DNA of 64,000 nt from Lachnocurva sp029100405 (GCA_046263755.1 JBJYZC010000001.1:186001-250000); one strand, 5' to 3'; counted from the first letter of the stretch, positions 14,748-24,563 are shown. The notes: generated by a model from the letters alone, not told the origin. Numbers and translations are program-made.

Positions 14748-17069
14748 TTATTTCACAGACGCATTGACATTCATATCCACATCCGAGAATTCCGGATTGG
14801 CTACATGCAGAACACGATCCTTGATCTCCTGGGTACGACCCTGGTTCCAGAACTGGGTTCCGATATAACCGCAGGTCCTTCTGGCAACCGACATCTTGCT
14901 CTGATCACGGTTTCCGCAGTTGGGGCATTCCCAGACAAGCTTTCCGGAATCATCCTTTACGATTTTGATCTCTCCGTCATATCCGCAGACTTCACAATAG
15001 TCCGACTTGGTATTCAGTTCTGCATACATGATATTGTTATAGATATACTTCATGATGGACAGAACCGCAGGGATGTTGCTCTGCATATTGGGAACCTCGA
15101 CATAGCTGATTGCTCCTCCCGGAGACAGCTTCTGGAACTCGGACTCAAACTTCAGCTTGTGGAAAGCATCAATATTCTCTGTGACATGGACATGATAAGA
15201 ATTCGTGATGTAATTCTTGTCCGTCACATGAGGAATGATTCCAAAACGCTTCTGCAGACACTTGGCAAACTTATAAGTCGTAGACTCCATCGGTGTGCCA
15301 TAGAGAGAATAACTGATATTCTCGGCCTTTCTCCACTCGCTGCACTTATCATTCAAGTGCTGCATAACAGAAAGGGCAAAAGGCTTCGCCTCTTCGTCGG
15401 TATGGCTCTTTCCGGTCATCTCCATCGTCATCTCATAGAGACCTGCATAACCAAGGCTGATGGTTGAATAGTTTCCGAAGAGAAGGCTGTCGATCTTCTC
15501 ACCCTTTCCCAGACGGGCCAGGGCGCCATGCTGCCAGAGGATCGGAGCGACATCCGAAACAGTACCTAAGAGACGCTCATGACGGCAGCGGAGAGCCTTG
15601 TGGCAAAGTTCCAGACGTTCATCAAAGATCCGCCAGAACTCATCAAAGCGGTCGGTTCCCTTCTCCTTGGCTTCCTTCACGGCAGAGCATGCAACGTCCA
15701 CCAGATTGATGGTGACAACACCCTGATTGAAACGGCCGTAATACTTATGGGCCCCTTCCTTATAATCCTTGGCATGGGACTTATTTCCTGCATTGCAAAG
15801 GCCTTCCGGCTGGTCTTCATTGTCCGGTGTCAAGAAGGACCGGCAGCCCATACAGGTATAGACATCGCCCTTCAATTGCTTCATGATCTTTGCGGAAATA
15901 TAGTCCGGGACCATACGCTTTGCAGTACATTTTGCAGCAAGTTTTGTCAGTTCGTAGTACTTGCTGCCCTCTTCGATATTGTCCTCATCCAAGGTATAGA
16001 TGATCTTGGGGAAAGCCGGTGTAATCCAGACACCCTTCTCATTCTTGATTCCCTGAATTCTCTGACGGAAGACTTCCTTGGCCAGACGTGCCAGATCATC
16101 CCTTGTCTGTCCTTCCGGTACTTCATCCAGATAGATAAACATGGTAACGAAAGGTGTCTGTCCATTGGTGGTCATCAGAGTAACCAGTTGATACTGGATG
16201 GTCTGAATACCGGATTCGATCTCAGACTGAAGTCTGTGATCCACGATCTTCATGATCTTGTCTTCATCCAGATCATCGCCGATCTCCTTCCGCTCCTCAA
16301 TGACCTGCTTCTTCAATTTCTGCCGGCTGACATCAACGAAAGGTGCCAGATGCGCCAGAGAGAAAGACTGTCCGCCGTACTGGTTGCTGGCAACCTGAGC
16401 GACGATCTGTGTGGTGATATTGCAGGCCGTATAGAAACTCTTCGGCTTCTCGATCATGGTCTCCGAGATCACGGTTCCGTTCTGCAGCATATCCGAAAGA
16501 TTGATCAGATCACAGTTATGCTCTCTCTGAGCGAAATAGTCTGCATCGTGGAAATGGATGATTCCTTCCTTATGAGCCTTTACAATATCCTCCGGGAGAA
16601 GCACACGATTGGTCAGATCCTTACTGACTTCACCGGCCATATAATCACGCTGGGTGGAATTGATGACAGGGTTCTTATTGGAATTCTCCTGTTTTACCTC
16701 TTCGTTGGCCTGATCGATCAGAGAAAGGATGCCGTCATCGGTCGTATTGGACTTTCTGGAGAGCTCTCTCTTATAACGATAGCGGACATACTTCTGTGCA
16801 ACTTCATAACAGCGCATTTCCATGATGCCGGTCTCTACCATGTCCTGGATATCCTCGACATTGACCGCATGAGGAGAGGCAGCAACTCGTTTTGCAATAT
16901 TCTCGGCAACTGCCATGATCTGATAGTCATTCATCTGATGGATGCCATCAATCTCATGATTGGCCTTACTGATTGCATTGATGATCTTATTGATATCGAA
17001 ATCGACTTCATTACCGTTTCTCTTGATCACCCGGGTCTTTACATCATCATTTTTCATTGCTTCTGCCAT
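14748..17069 (-). CDS. nrdD: Anaerobic ribonucleoside-triphosphate reductase
   Basis: 773 residues. The class III, oxygen-sensitive reductase that makes deoxyribonucleotides. It has an N-terminal ATP-cone (TRVIKRNGNEVDFDINKI, about residues 12-100), a long catalytic barrel, a zinc site of two CxxC pairs near the C-terminus (YCEVCGYDGE and WECPNCGN) and the glycyl radical loop RTCGYIG with Gly737. Full length. Upstream are three NrdR-like boxes (17180-17246), so repression by NrdR when nucleotides are abundant is likely. Its activase nrdG follows. Confidence 0.97.
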   Translation of the reverse strand: MAEAMKNDDVKTRVIKRNGNEVDFDINKIINAISKANHEIDGIHQMNDYQIMAVAENIAKRVAASPHAVNVEDIQDMVETGIMEMRCYEVAQKYVRYRYKRELSRKSNTTDDGILSLIDQANEEVKQENSNKNPVINSTQRDYMAGEVSKDLTNRVLLPEDIVKAHKEGIIHFHDADYFAQREHNCDLINLSDMLQNGTVISETMIEKPKSFYTACNITTQIVAQVASNQYGGQSFSLAHLAPFVDVSRQKLKKQVIEERKEIGDDLDEDKIMKIVDHRLQSEIESGIQTIQYQLVTLMTTNGQTPFVTMFIYLDEVPEGQTRDDLARLAKEVFRQRIQGIKNEKGVWITPAFPKIIYTLDEDNIEEGSKYYELTKLAAKCTAKRMVPDYISAKIMKQLKGDVYTCMGCRSFLTPDNEDQPEGLCNAGNKSHAKDYKEGAHKYYGRFNQGVVTINLVDVACSAVKEAKEKGTDRFDEFWRIFDERLELCHKALRCRHERLLGTVSDVAPILWQHGALARLGKGEKIDSLLFGNYSTISLGYAGLYEMTMEMTGKSHTDEEAKPFALSVMQHLNDKCSEWRKAENISYSLYGTPMESTTYKFAKCLQKRFGIIPHVTDKNYITNSYHVHVTENIDAFHKLKFESEFQKLSPGGAISYVEVPNMQSNIPAVLSIMKYIYNNIMYAELNTKSDYCEVCGYDGEIKIVKDDSGKLVWECPNCGNRDQSKMSVARRTCGYIGTQFWNQGRTQEIKDRVLHVANPEFSDVDMNVNASVK

Positions 17070-17179
17070 GTTTCTCTTCTCTCCTCCTGCTATTATTGGC
17101 CATCTTTATCCGGCACTTTGAATTTTTCTTCCTCTTCCTGGATCCTGTCAGGAATTATCAGAAAACATCTTCAAAAAAC

Positions 17180-17246
17180 AACTAAATATAGTTTGTTTGA
17201 TTTCTTTTCGACACTATATCTTGTGACAAGCCTTAATATAGTGCAA
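17180..17246 (-). promoter_or_regulatory. Three NrdR-like boxes upstream of nrdD
   Basis: AACTAAATATAGTTTG (17180-17195), ACACTATATCTTGTG (17211-17225) and CCTTAATATAGTGCAA (17231-17246) all fit the ACTATATnTnG NrdR pattern in one orientation. The first two centres are about 31 bp apart, the usual NrdR pair spacing; the third is about 20 bp further on. The rest of 17250-17478 shows nothing I can name. Confidence 0.7.
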
Positions 17247-17478
17247 AACCGGGAGGATTACAAGGACACAAATTGCCGAATTTTTAAAATTGGGTTTTCC
17301 CTTATCATAAGACCGCAGGATATGGGGCTTTGTGGAATTGTCGAACTTTTATTCAAAGCTCTGATACCGCCAAAGATCCCCTCATATTTTCCATATCTTG
17401 GGCTTTTTTTGTATAATATTACTATATTTTGATTGCAGCGGTGGGAGTTTCATAGCAGTGAAAAGACACGTAGTCACA

Positions 17479-17508
17479 AATGGGTGGCAGATGCTTCTGC
17501 CACCCATT
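17479..17508 (-). terminator. Terminator of the nucleoside salvage operon
   Basis: A perfect 12-bp stem AATGGGTGGCAG/CTGCCACCCATT has a 6-nt loop and abuts the punA stop. The T-run after it is short. Confidence 0.75.
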
Positions 17509-17509
17509 C

Positions 17510-18322
17510 TTACATATGAGAAACAAGATCCATGACCAGGCGCTCGAACTCATCTTTTGTCCGATCCGCTGTTTCCTGAACCTCTTTATGATTCAGAGGC
17601 TGATCCAGGATTCCTGCAGCCATATTGGTTATGCAGGAAATTCCTGCAACCTTAAGGCCCATATGATGGGCAGCTATGGCTTCCACAACGGTACTCATCC
17701 CTACTGCATCTCCGCCAAGCATTCTTAACATCCTGATCTCTGCAGGGGTTTCATAATTGGGGCCGGTCAGCTGGACATAGACTCCTTCCCGGATAGCGAC
17801 CCCCGTCCGCTTTGCCGACTCTCTTATTTTCTCCTGAAGTTCTTCATTGTATACATGACTCATGTCAGGAAATCTGCTTCCAAGTTCGTCAATGTTCCTT
17901 CCGATCAGAGGGCTCCTCACAAATGTGGAGATATGATCCTTGATCATCATAAGATCACCCGGCTTGAAATCCGGGTTGATTCCTCCTGCCGCATTGGTCA
18001 GAAGAACTTTTTTTGCACCAAGCAATCCCATGAGCCGGACGGGCAGAACAACATCAGTCATATCATACCCCTCATAGTAATGAACTCTCCCGCTCATCAC
18101 AACGACTTTTCTTCCTGCGAGTTCCCCGAATATGAACTTCCCCTCATGGCCCGCTACCGTTGAAACAGGAAAATGATCGATATCACGATAGCTTACCTCA
18201 GCAACAGCTTTCACTTTTTCCTTCAATCCGCCCAGTCCTGAGCCTAAAGTGATTGCAATATCCGGTTCAAAATCGGTCACACGCCTGATGCAGGCACGAC
18301 TTTTTAAAAGCTTTTCATACAT
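17510..18322 (-). CDS. punA: Purine nucleoside phosphorylase
   Basis: 270 residues. Phosphorolysis of purine nucleosides (inosine/guanosine type, trimeric family). Motifs: ITLGSGLGGL, the phosphate-binding SGRVHYYEGYDM, TNAAGGINPDFKPGD and the base-binding GISCITNMAAG. I chose ATG at 18322, preceded by AGAGGAAG. It lies 13 bp after deoB and forms a salvage operon with udp, cdd and deoB, feeding ribose 1-phosphate to DeoB. A strong hairpin follows the stop. Confidence 0.95.
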   Translation of the reverse strand: MYEKLLKSRACIRRVTDFEPDIAITLGSGLGGLKEKVKAVAEVSYRDIDHFPVSTVAGHEGKFIFGELAGRKVVVMSGRVHYYEGYDMTDVVLPVRLMGLLGAKKVLLTNAAGGINPDFKPGDLMMIKDHISTFVRSPLIGRNIDELGSRFPDMSHVYNEELQEKIRESAKRTGVAIREGVYVQLTGPNYETPAEIRMLRMLGGDAVGMSTVVEAIAAHHMGLKVAGISCITNMAAGILDQPLNHKEVQETADRTKDEFERLVMDLVSHM

Positions 18323-18335
18323 CCGCTTCCTCTTT

Positions 18336-19526
18336 CTACAATTTTTCCAAAATCGAATGGCCAATTGTATTCTCAGGCATCTTTACGCCAAAATTATCAC
18401 AGACACTAGCTCCGATCACGGCAAAAGTATCTTCATCCGGAAGCCTTCCTCCCTCTTTGTAAGAAGGAGACCACGCAATAAATGGAACTTTTTCTCTGGT
18501 ATGATCCGTTCCTGTGTAAGTCGGGTCGTTTCCGTGATCTGCTGTAAGAATGAGAAGGTCATCATCCTTCATAACTCTCATCATATTTTCAAGACCAACA
18601 TCGAATTTTTCCAGTTCCTGACCATATCCAACCGGATTTCTTCTGTGGCCCCATTGCGCATCAAAATCCACCAGATTTGTAAAGCAAAGTCCTGTCCAGT
18701 CGTGACGTTTTGCATAATCCACGGTCTGGTCCATGCCATGAACAGAAGTCTTGGAACGCACAAACTCCGTGATTCCCTCTCCCACGAAGATATCATTGAT
18801 CTTACCAACCGAAAGAACATCAAAGCCGCTGTCCTTCAGCGCATTCAGAGCGGTCAGGCCAGTCGGCTTCAGGGCATAGTCATGCCTGTTCGCTGTCCGG
18901 ATAAAATGGCCCTTCTTTGTTCCGATATATGGTCTTGCTATCACACGGCCAACGCGCCATTCTTCTTTCATGGTGAGTTCTCTTGCGATCTCGCAGCAGC
19001 GATAAAGATTCTTCAAATCAAAGCTTTCCTCATTTCCAGCGATCTGAAGGACAGAATCTGCCGATGTATATACGATCATTGATCCATCACGAATCTCTTC
19101 TTCCCCAAGTTCATCCAGAATCGCTGTACCGCTTGCCGCCTTATTGCCGATAACTTTCTTGCCACATCTCTTTTCAAGTTCTGCAATTAATTCCGGCGGA
19201 AAACCATGTTCGGTAAATGTCTTAAAGGGCTTTTCGGTCTTGATGCCCATCATTTCCCAATGGCCTGTCATCGTGTCTTTCCCGTTTGATGCCTCTTTTA
19301 CAGCCATAAATTTCCCAAGCGGATGTTCGACCGGCTTGACTGCATCTGTCGGATGGAGATTTGCAAGTCCAAGTTCTCTTAAATGCGGAATATTGATATA
19401 AGGCATCTTTTCAACGATATGCCCATAGGTATCAACTCCACGATCCCCAAATCTTTCTGCATCCGGCATAGCCCCGATTCCAAAAGAATCCAGCACTACG
19501 ACGAAAATTCTTTTATACTTTCCCAT
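18336..19526 (-). CDS. deoB: Phosphopentomutase
   Basis: 396 residues. Converts (deoxy)ribose 1-phosphate, released by the neighbouring phosphorylases, to the 5-phosphate. It is an alkaline-phosphatase-superfamily enzyme: metal-binding VVLDSFGIGAMPDAERFGD at the N-terminus, catalytic Thr in GKDTMTGHWEMMG, and the metal ligands ILTADHGNDPTY and DHTREKVPF near the C-terminus. Full length. It sits between cdd and punA in the same operon. Confidence 0.96.
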   Translation of the reverse strand: MGKYKRIFVVVLDSFGIGAMPDAERFGDRGVDTYGHIVEKMPYINIPHLRELGLANLHPTDAVKPVEHPLGKFMAVKEASNGKDTMTGHWEMMGIKTEKPFKTFTEHGFPPELIAELEKRCGKKVIGNKAASGTAILDELGEEEIRDGSMIVYTSADSVLQIAGNEESFDLKNLYRCCEIARELTMKEEWRVGRVIARPYIGTKKGHFIRTANRHDYALKPTGLTALNALKDSGFDVLSVGKINDIFVGEGITEFVRSKTSVHGMDQTVDYAKRHDWTGLCFTNLVDFDAQWGHRRNPVGYGQELEKFDVGLENMMRVMKDDDLLILTADHGNDPTYTGTDHTREKVPFIAWSPSYKEGGRLPDEDTFAVIGASVCDNFGVKMPENTIGHSILEKL

Positions 19527-19592
19527 TGTCGTTCCTTTCCTGAAAAAGCCTTAAGAAGTGTATGATCGAAAAGTTTGTGATCTAATATGATT

Positions 19593-20027
19593 TTATGATT
19601 TCTCCTGCAAGAATTCCGGTCCAAAGCTTTCCGGCAGCAGTTCGGAAAGCTTCATGGTTTTCATATGTTCCATATCTTTCACCAGAATAATATCAAATTC
19701 CCCTGGTGAGCAAAATTCTCTCATCACCTGTCTGCAAACTCCACATGGCGGACAGTAGTCCAGTTCCTCTCTGTCTTCTAATCCGCCGGCAATTGCTATG
19801 CAGACAAAGTCCTTCTCTCCTTCGCTGACTGCTTTAAAGAAAGCAGTTCGTTCCGCACAATTCGAAGGAGTATAGGCTGCATTCTCGATATTACAGCCTG
19901 TATAGATCCTTCCATCTTTGCAGAGAAGTGCCGCTCCAACTCTGTGATGAGAATATGGAACATAGGCCATTTTTCTCATATTCAGAGCCATTTTTGCAAG
20001 CTTCTGCATTAACTTTTGATTAACCAT
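19593..20027 (-). CDS. cdd: Cytidine deaminase
   Basis: 144 residues. Zinc-dependent deamination of cytidine and deoxycytidine to uridine, feeding Udp. The zinc and catalytic residues are visible as NCAERTAFF (Cys and catalytic Glu) and PPCGVCRQVM. Typical length for the small tetrameric form. Its start overlaps the udp stop by 8 bp, suggesting translational coupling. Confidence 0.96.
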   Translation of the reverse strand: MVNQKLMQKLAKMALNMRKMAYVPYSHHRVGAALLCKDGRIYTGCNIENAAYTPSNCAERTAFFKAVSEGEKDFVCIAIAGGLEDREELDYCPPCGVCRQVMREFCSPGEFDIILVKDMEHMKTMKLSELLPESFGPEFLQEKS

Positions 20028-20811
20028 TCCTGCCCCTTTTTCTATCAGCCTCGATCAAAAGTTTGATCGCGGAAATTGCTGTTCTGATCGCTCCATCCGT
20101 ATCATGACTTTGCCTGTTATCAAGCCCTGCCTTAGCTCTTTCCTGATTTGCCAGGGTAAGGAAGCAAGCTCCCACTCTGACGCCAAGAGAAGCCGCCACA
20201 ACAAAGAGTGCTGCGGACTCCATTTCAGAAGCCAGCGTTCCAAGCTTCAGCCATGCATCCCATTTGTTCAGGAGCTCATATCCGACAGGCTTTTTTTCCG
20301 GTTCATGCTGCCCATAAAAGGAATCCTTGCTTTCCACAACACCGACATGATTCCTCATGTCCATAGTATCTGCTGCCTTCTTAAGCGCCTCTACAATTTG
20401 ATAATCGGCTACAGCAGGGAACTCGATTGGAGCATATTCCTTACTTGTTCCTTCCATCCGGATCGCACCGGTCGCTATGACAAGATCTCCGCCCTGAACG
20501 TCACGCTGCATTCCACCGCAGGTGCCAACACGGATAAAAGTATCCGCACCGCAGTGAACCAGTTCCTCCATAGCGATGGACGCCGATGGTCCGCCGATTC
20601 CTGTCGAAGTGACACTTACCTTTTCTCCCAAAAGGGTTCCCGTATAGGTCGTAAACTCCCTGTTATCAGCGACAAAATGCGGATCAGCAAAGTACTGTGC
20701 GATCTTCTCGCATCGCTTCGGATCTCCCGGAAGAATGACATATCTTCCTACATCGCCCTTGCCGACACCGAGGTGATATTCCTTTCCTGATCCTTCTGTG
20801 TAATCTATCAT
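20020..20811 (-). CDS. udp: Uridine phosphorylase
   Basis: 263 residues. Phosphorolysis of uridine, NP-I hexameric family. Motifs: VGRYVILPGDPKRCEKIA (phosphate binding), RVGTCGGMQRDVQGGD and the nucleoside-binding LASEMESAALFVVA. The ATG at 20811 has AAAGGA seven bases upstream. First gene of the salvage operon udp-cdd-deoB-punA. The AT-rich region upstream (20860-20983) contains two direct TTTGTTAT repeats that might be an operator; I could not fix a promoter there. Confidence 0.93.
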   Translation of the reverse strand: MIDYTEGSGKEYHLGVGKGDVGRYVILPGDPKRCEKIAQYFADPHFVADNREFTTYTGTLLGEKVSVTSTGIGGPSASIAMEELVHCGADTFIRVGTCGGMQRDVQGGDLVIATGAIRMEGTSKEYAPIEFPAVADYQIVEALKKAADTMDMRNHVGVVESKDSFYGQHEPEKKPVGYELLNKWDAWLKLGTLASEMESAALFVVAASLGVRVGACFLTLANQERAKAGLDNRQSHDTDGAIRTAISAIKLLIEADRKRGRNG

Positions 20812-20983
20812 AGCTGTATCCTTTCTGAATGATGCGCATATTAGACCAAGCAAAAGCATTTCGAATTATTATTTGTTATATTTGTTATTTTATCCAATTT
20901 TAACAATAATATCAAATCAATTTTATGTAATATGTCCAAAGCAGCAAGAGAAAATTTTATTTTTTTGATTGTTTCTATCATAA

Positions 20984-21011
20984 AAAAAGAGGCTCTTTCG
21001 AGCCTCTTTTT
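20984..21011. terminator. Bidirectional terminator after purD
   Basis: A perfect 12-bp stem AAAAAGAGGCTC/GAGCCTCTTTTT has a 4-nt loop. It lies 17 bp beyond the purD stop, and the A-tract and T-tract allow use in both directions. Confidence 0.9.
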
Positions 21012-21027
21012 CCGGTTTTATCATACT

Positions 21028-22299
21028 TCAGACCTCATCAATGGCCTTTCCGATATCATGCCGCATATATTTATTGGCGAAATTCACCCATTCCGTCGCC
21101 TGATAGGCATTGGCGCGGGCTTCCTTCAGATCTTTTCCGAGAGCCGTCACGCCAAGAACCCGGCCGCCATTGGTGACGATCTGTCCTTGATCATCGAATT
21201 TGGTTCCCGCATGGAAGCAGAAATAATTCTGATTGTCAAAGCGGTCCAGACCGCTGATCGGAAAGCCCTTCTCATAGGAAACGGGATATCCCTTCGATGC
21301 CAGAACCACGCAGACGGCTGCATTGTCGGAAAATTCCAGATGGATCTTATCTAAGCTTCCATTCATGCAGGCCTCGAAAACATCAATGATATCCGTCTTC
21401 ATCCGGGGCAGGACCACCTGGGTCTCCGGATCACCGAAACGGGTATTATATTCCACGACTTTCGGTCCTTCCTTCGTCAGCATGAGGCCGAAATACAGAA
21501 CACCACGGAATTCCCGGCCTTCCTTCTTCATGGCATCGACCGTAGGCTGGAAGATCTCTTTATCGCAGATCTTACGGATCTCTTCCGTAAAGAAAGGACT
21601 GGGGGAGAAGGTTCCCATACCGCCGGTATTAAGACCGGTATCGCCGTCTCCTGCTCTCTTATGATCCTGAGATGATGTCATCAGGGCATAATGACTGCCA
21701 TCCACAAAGGCTAATGCAGAAACTTCACGGCCGGTCATGAACTCTTCGATGACAAGCTCGTTTCCGGCATTGCCGAACTTCTTATCCTCCATGATGGTCT
21801 TGACTCCGGCCTTAGCTTCTTCCAGAGTCTGACAGATCAAAACGCCCTTGCCCAGGGCAAGACCGTCAGCCTTCAGAACGATTGGCATGGGCTGCGTTTC
21901 CAAATAGGAAATGGCCTCTGCCGGATCGGTAAAGACTTCATAACGGGCAGTCGGGATCCCATATTTCTTCATCAGATCCTTGGAAAAAGCCTTACTGCCC
22001 TCGATGATGGCCGCATTTTTTCTGGTCCCGAAGATCTTCAGACCAGCCGCCTCAAAGGCATCGACAATGCCGGCGCACAAGGGATCGTCCTGGGAGCAGA
22101 CCGTAAGATCGATCTCCTTCTCTTTGGCAAAAGCAATCAGCTTATCGAATTCCATGACACCGATCGGCACAAGCTCCGCCATATCTGCCATACCGGCATT
22201 GCCCGGTGCCACATAGATCTTATCTACACGCGGACTTCTGTGGATGGCATGGAGCATGGCATGCTCTCTTCCGCCGCCGCCAACAAGTAATACTTTCAT
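21028..22299 (-). CDS. purD: Phosphoribosylamine-glycine ligase
   Basis: 423 residues. Second step of purine synthesis, ATP-dependent joining of glycine to phosphoribosylamine. ATP-grasp protein: N-terminal VLLVGGGGREHAM, the central ATP-grasp region (PIVLKADGLALGKGV), and the metal-binding EYNTRFGDPETQ. Full length. Last gene of the purE-purM-purN-purD operon, 13 bp after purN. Confidence 0.97.
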   Translation of the reverse strand: MKVLLVGGGGREHAMLHAIHRSPRVDKIYVAPGNAGMADMAELVPIGVMEFDKLIAFAKEKEIDLTVCSQDDPLCAGIVDAFEAAGLKIFGTRKNAAIIEGSKAFSKDLMKKYGIPTARYEVFTDPAEAISYLETQPMPIVLKADGLALGKGVLICQTLEEAKAGVKTIMEDKKFGNAGNELVIEEFMTGREVSALAFVDGSHYALMTSSQDHKRAGDGDTGLNTGGMGTFSPSPFFTEEIRKICDKEIFQPTVDAMKKEGREFRGVLYFGLMLTKEGPKVVEYNTRFGDPETQVVLPRMKTDIIDVFEACMNGSLDKIHLEFSDNAAVCVVLASKGYPVSYEKGFPISGLDRFDNQNYFCFHAGTKFDDQGQIVTNGGRVLGVTALGKDLKEARANAYQATEWVNFANKYMRHDIGKAIDEV

Positions 22300-22312
22300 G
22301 ACTCAGACCTCC

Positions 22313-22945
22313 TTATTTTGCAATATGGACAATACGATCCTCTCCGACCGAAACACGACCGGCAGCAATGTAATTTATGGCCATGGGAAGGATCTTCCAC
22401 TCAGCTTCCTCCATGACTCTTCTCTGCAGGACTTCCGGCGTATCTCCTTCCCGGATGGAGACCGCCTTCTGAAGAATGATCGGGCCGGTATCTGTTCCTT
22501 CATCTACAAAATGAACGGTGGCGCCCGTCACCTTGACACCACGGGCCAGGGCCTTCTCATGGACATGAAGACCGAAATATCCCTTGCCGCAGAAAGAAGG
22601 GATCAGAGAGGGATGGATATTGATGATCTTATGCGGGAAGGCACGGACGACTTCCTCCGGGATCACCACCAGAAAACCAGCCAGGACAATCAGATCCGGC
22701 TGAATTTCCTGCAATCTCTGACAGAAGGCATGATTAAAGTCCGCCCGAGAGGGGAAGCTCTTCGGGGAAAGGACCTCTGTTTCTATATCTCCATGCTTTC
22801 TTGCTCTTTCCAAGGCATAAGCATTGGGATTATTGGAAAGAACATGAGTGACTTTTGCATTTTCTATCGTTCCCGCATCGATCGCATCCAGAATGGCCTG
22901 AAGATTCGTTCCTCCGCCGGAAACCAGAACCGTTACATTCAGCAT
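22313..22945 (-). CDS. purN: Phosphoribosylglycinamide formyltransferase
   Basis: 210 residues. Transfers a formyl group from 10-formyltetrahydrofolate to GAR. Motifs: VSGGGTNLQAILDAI (phosphate loop), NIHPSLIPSFCGKG (catalytic Asn and His) and VHFVDEGTDTGPII (catalytic Asp). Starts within the last 7 bp of purM, so translation is probably coupled. Confidence 0.97.
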   Translation of the reverse strand: MLNVTVLVSGGGTNLQAILDAIDAGTIENAKVTHVLSNNPNAYALERARKHGDIETEVLSPKSFPSRADFNHAFCQRLQEIQPDLIVLAGFLVVIPEEVVRAFPHKIINIHPSLIPSFCGKGYFGLHVHEKALARGVKVTGATVHFVDEGTDTGPIILQKAVSIREGDTPEVLQRRVMEEAEWKILPMAINYIAAGRVSVGEDRIVHIAK

Positions 22946-23964
22946 AAGGTCACTCCCTTTTCTCCGTTTTCAATATGACCGATGACATAAGGCGTATCGC
23001 CGGTGGCAGTAATGGCAGCGATCGCCGCATCCTTGTCCTCCGGACGAATGGCCAGAACCATGCCGATTCCCATATTATAAGTGTTATACATCATCTTTTC
23101 TTCCACCTGGCCCTTTTCTGCCATGAGTTTGAAGATGGGCGGAATCGGATAGGAATTCTTCTCGATGATGGCTCTCTTTCCGTCCGGAAGCATTCTCGGT
23201 ACATTCTCATAGAAACCGCCACCTGTGATATGGCTGCAGCCTCTGACACGGATACCGGTTTCTTTCAAAGCCTTCAAAGCATGAACATAGATCCGGGTCG
23301 GACGAAGCAGGGTCTCACCCAAGGTCTCACCCAGCTCGTCATAATAGGTCTCCAGGGATTCTCTGGTCATAGGGAAGATCTTTCGAACCAGGGAGAAGCC
23401 ATTGGAATGGACACCGGTCGATGCCATGCCGATCAAAAGGTCTCCGTCTTCGATCTCATGGCCGTCAATAATGTCTTTTCTGTCAACAACACCAACCGAA
23501 AATCCGGCAACATCATATTCCTCTTCCGGCATCAGACCCGGATGTTCTGCCGTCTCACCGCCGATCAGGGCGCAGTCGGACTGCCTGCATCCCTCTGCAA
23601 CGCCCTTTACGATGCTTGCAATCTTCTCCGGAACATTCTTGCCGCAGGCGATATAGTCCAGGAAGAAAAGAGGTTCGCCGCCTGCACATGCGACATCATT
23701 GACACACATAGCAACGGCATCGATGCCGATGGTATCATGACGGTCCAAAAGAAAAGCCAGCTTGATCTTGGTTCCGACACCGTCTGTACCGGACAGAAGG
23801 ACCGGGTCTTCCATTTCCTTGATCTTCGCCAGGGAAAAGGCACCGGAAAATCCGCCCAGACCGCCCAGAACTTCGGGGCGCATGGTTCCCTTGACATATT
23901 GTTTCATAAGCTCCACGGAACGGTAGCCTGCCTCGATATCCACACCGGAACTCTTGTAATCCAT
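22939..23964 (-). CDS. purM: Phosphoribosylformylglycinamidine cyclo-ligase
   Basis: 341 residues. ATP-dependent ring closure giving aminoimidazole ribotide. Motifs: SSGVDIEAGYRSVELMK, LLSGTDGVGTKIKLAF, GGETAEHPGLM and GGGFYENVPRML. Full length. Second gene of the purine operon, about 80 bp after purE, overlapping purN. Confidence 0.97.
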   Translation of the reverse strand: MDYKSSGVDIEAGYRSVELMKQYVKGTMRPEVLGGLGGFSGAFSLAKIKEMEDPVLLSGTDGVGTKIKLAFLLDRHDTIGIDAVAMCVNDVACAGGEPLFFLDYIACGKNVPEKIASIVKGVAEGCRQSDCALIGGETAEHPGLMPEEEYDVAGFSVGVVDRKDIIDGHEIEDGDLLIGMASTGVHSNGFSLVRKIFPMTRESLETYYDELGETLGETLLRPTRIYVHALKALKETGIRVRGCSHITGGGFYENVPRMLPDGKRAIIEKNSYPIPPIFKLMAEKGQVEEKMMYNTYNMGIGMVLAIRPEDKDAAIAAITATGDTPYVIGHIENGEKGVTLC

Positions 23965-24044
23965 TTTTCTCCTCCTGCTGTTCTTGCTTGTTTTCTTGAT
24001 TGAATGCTTGAATAATCGTTTCGTTTCTGCAAATCAAAAGTACT

Positions 24045-24563
24045 TTACTGGTCCAGATAAGCTTTCCAGCCGATCTCGTGAAGTTTCTGATTTTTGGTCT
24101 TCACTTCTTCCTTCAGTTTCTCACCGTATTCTTTCACTTCCTGACGGATCTTCTCATCCCCGACCGCAAGGATTTTCGCTGCCAGAATGGCTGCATTCTT
24201 GGCCCCGTTAATGGCAACGGTTGCAACCGGAATGCCGCTCGGCATCTGAACGATAGAAAAAAGAGAGTCCTGGCCGCCCAGATCCGAAGTCTTCATGGGA
24301 ATACCGATCACAGGCACCGGAACGAGAGCAGCGCACATGCCCGGAAGGGCGGCAGCCTTGCCGGCGCCGGCGATGATGACCTGATAGCCCTTCTCTTCTG
24401 CTTCCTTTCCCCAGGCAAAGAGTTCTGCCGGTTCTCTGTGGGCTGAGATCACATCTACATCATAAGTGATGCCGAATTCATCCAAAAGCTTCATGGCCTG
24501 GCTCATAACCGAAAGATCCGAGTCCGAACCCATAATGATGCCAACTTGTTTCTTTTCAGACAT
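24045..24563 (-). CDS. purE: N5-carboxyaminoimidazole ribonucleotide mutase
   Basis: 172 residues. Class I PurE: GIIMGSDSDLSVM at the N-terminus, SAHREPAELFAW and IAGAGKAAALPGM. Moves the carboxyl group of N5-CAIR to C4, which normally needs PurK; purK is not in the window. First gene of the operon; its leader contains only a short AT-rich hairpin and I saw no purine riboswitch. Confidence 0.95.
   Translation of the reverse strand: MSEKKQVGIIMGSDSDLSVMSQAMKLLDEFGITYDVDVISAHREPAELFAWGKEAEEKGYQVIIAGAGKAAALPGMCAALVPVPVIGIPMKTSDLGGQDSLFSIVQMPSGIPVATVAINGAKNAAILAAKILAVGDEKIRQEVKEYGEKLKEEVKTKNQKLHEIGWKAYLDQ

Noticed and set aside
15579..17432. Long plus-strand open frame opposite nrdD
   Set aside because: It is antisense to a clear, full-length nrdD; the encoded residues are the complement of conserved codons and match no family I recognise.
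22975..24003. Plus-strand open frame opposite purM
   Set aside because: Antisense shadow of a conserved gene, with no ribosome site.
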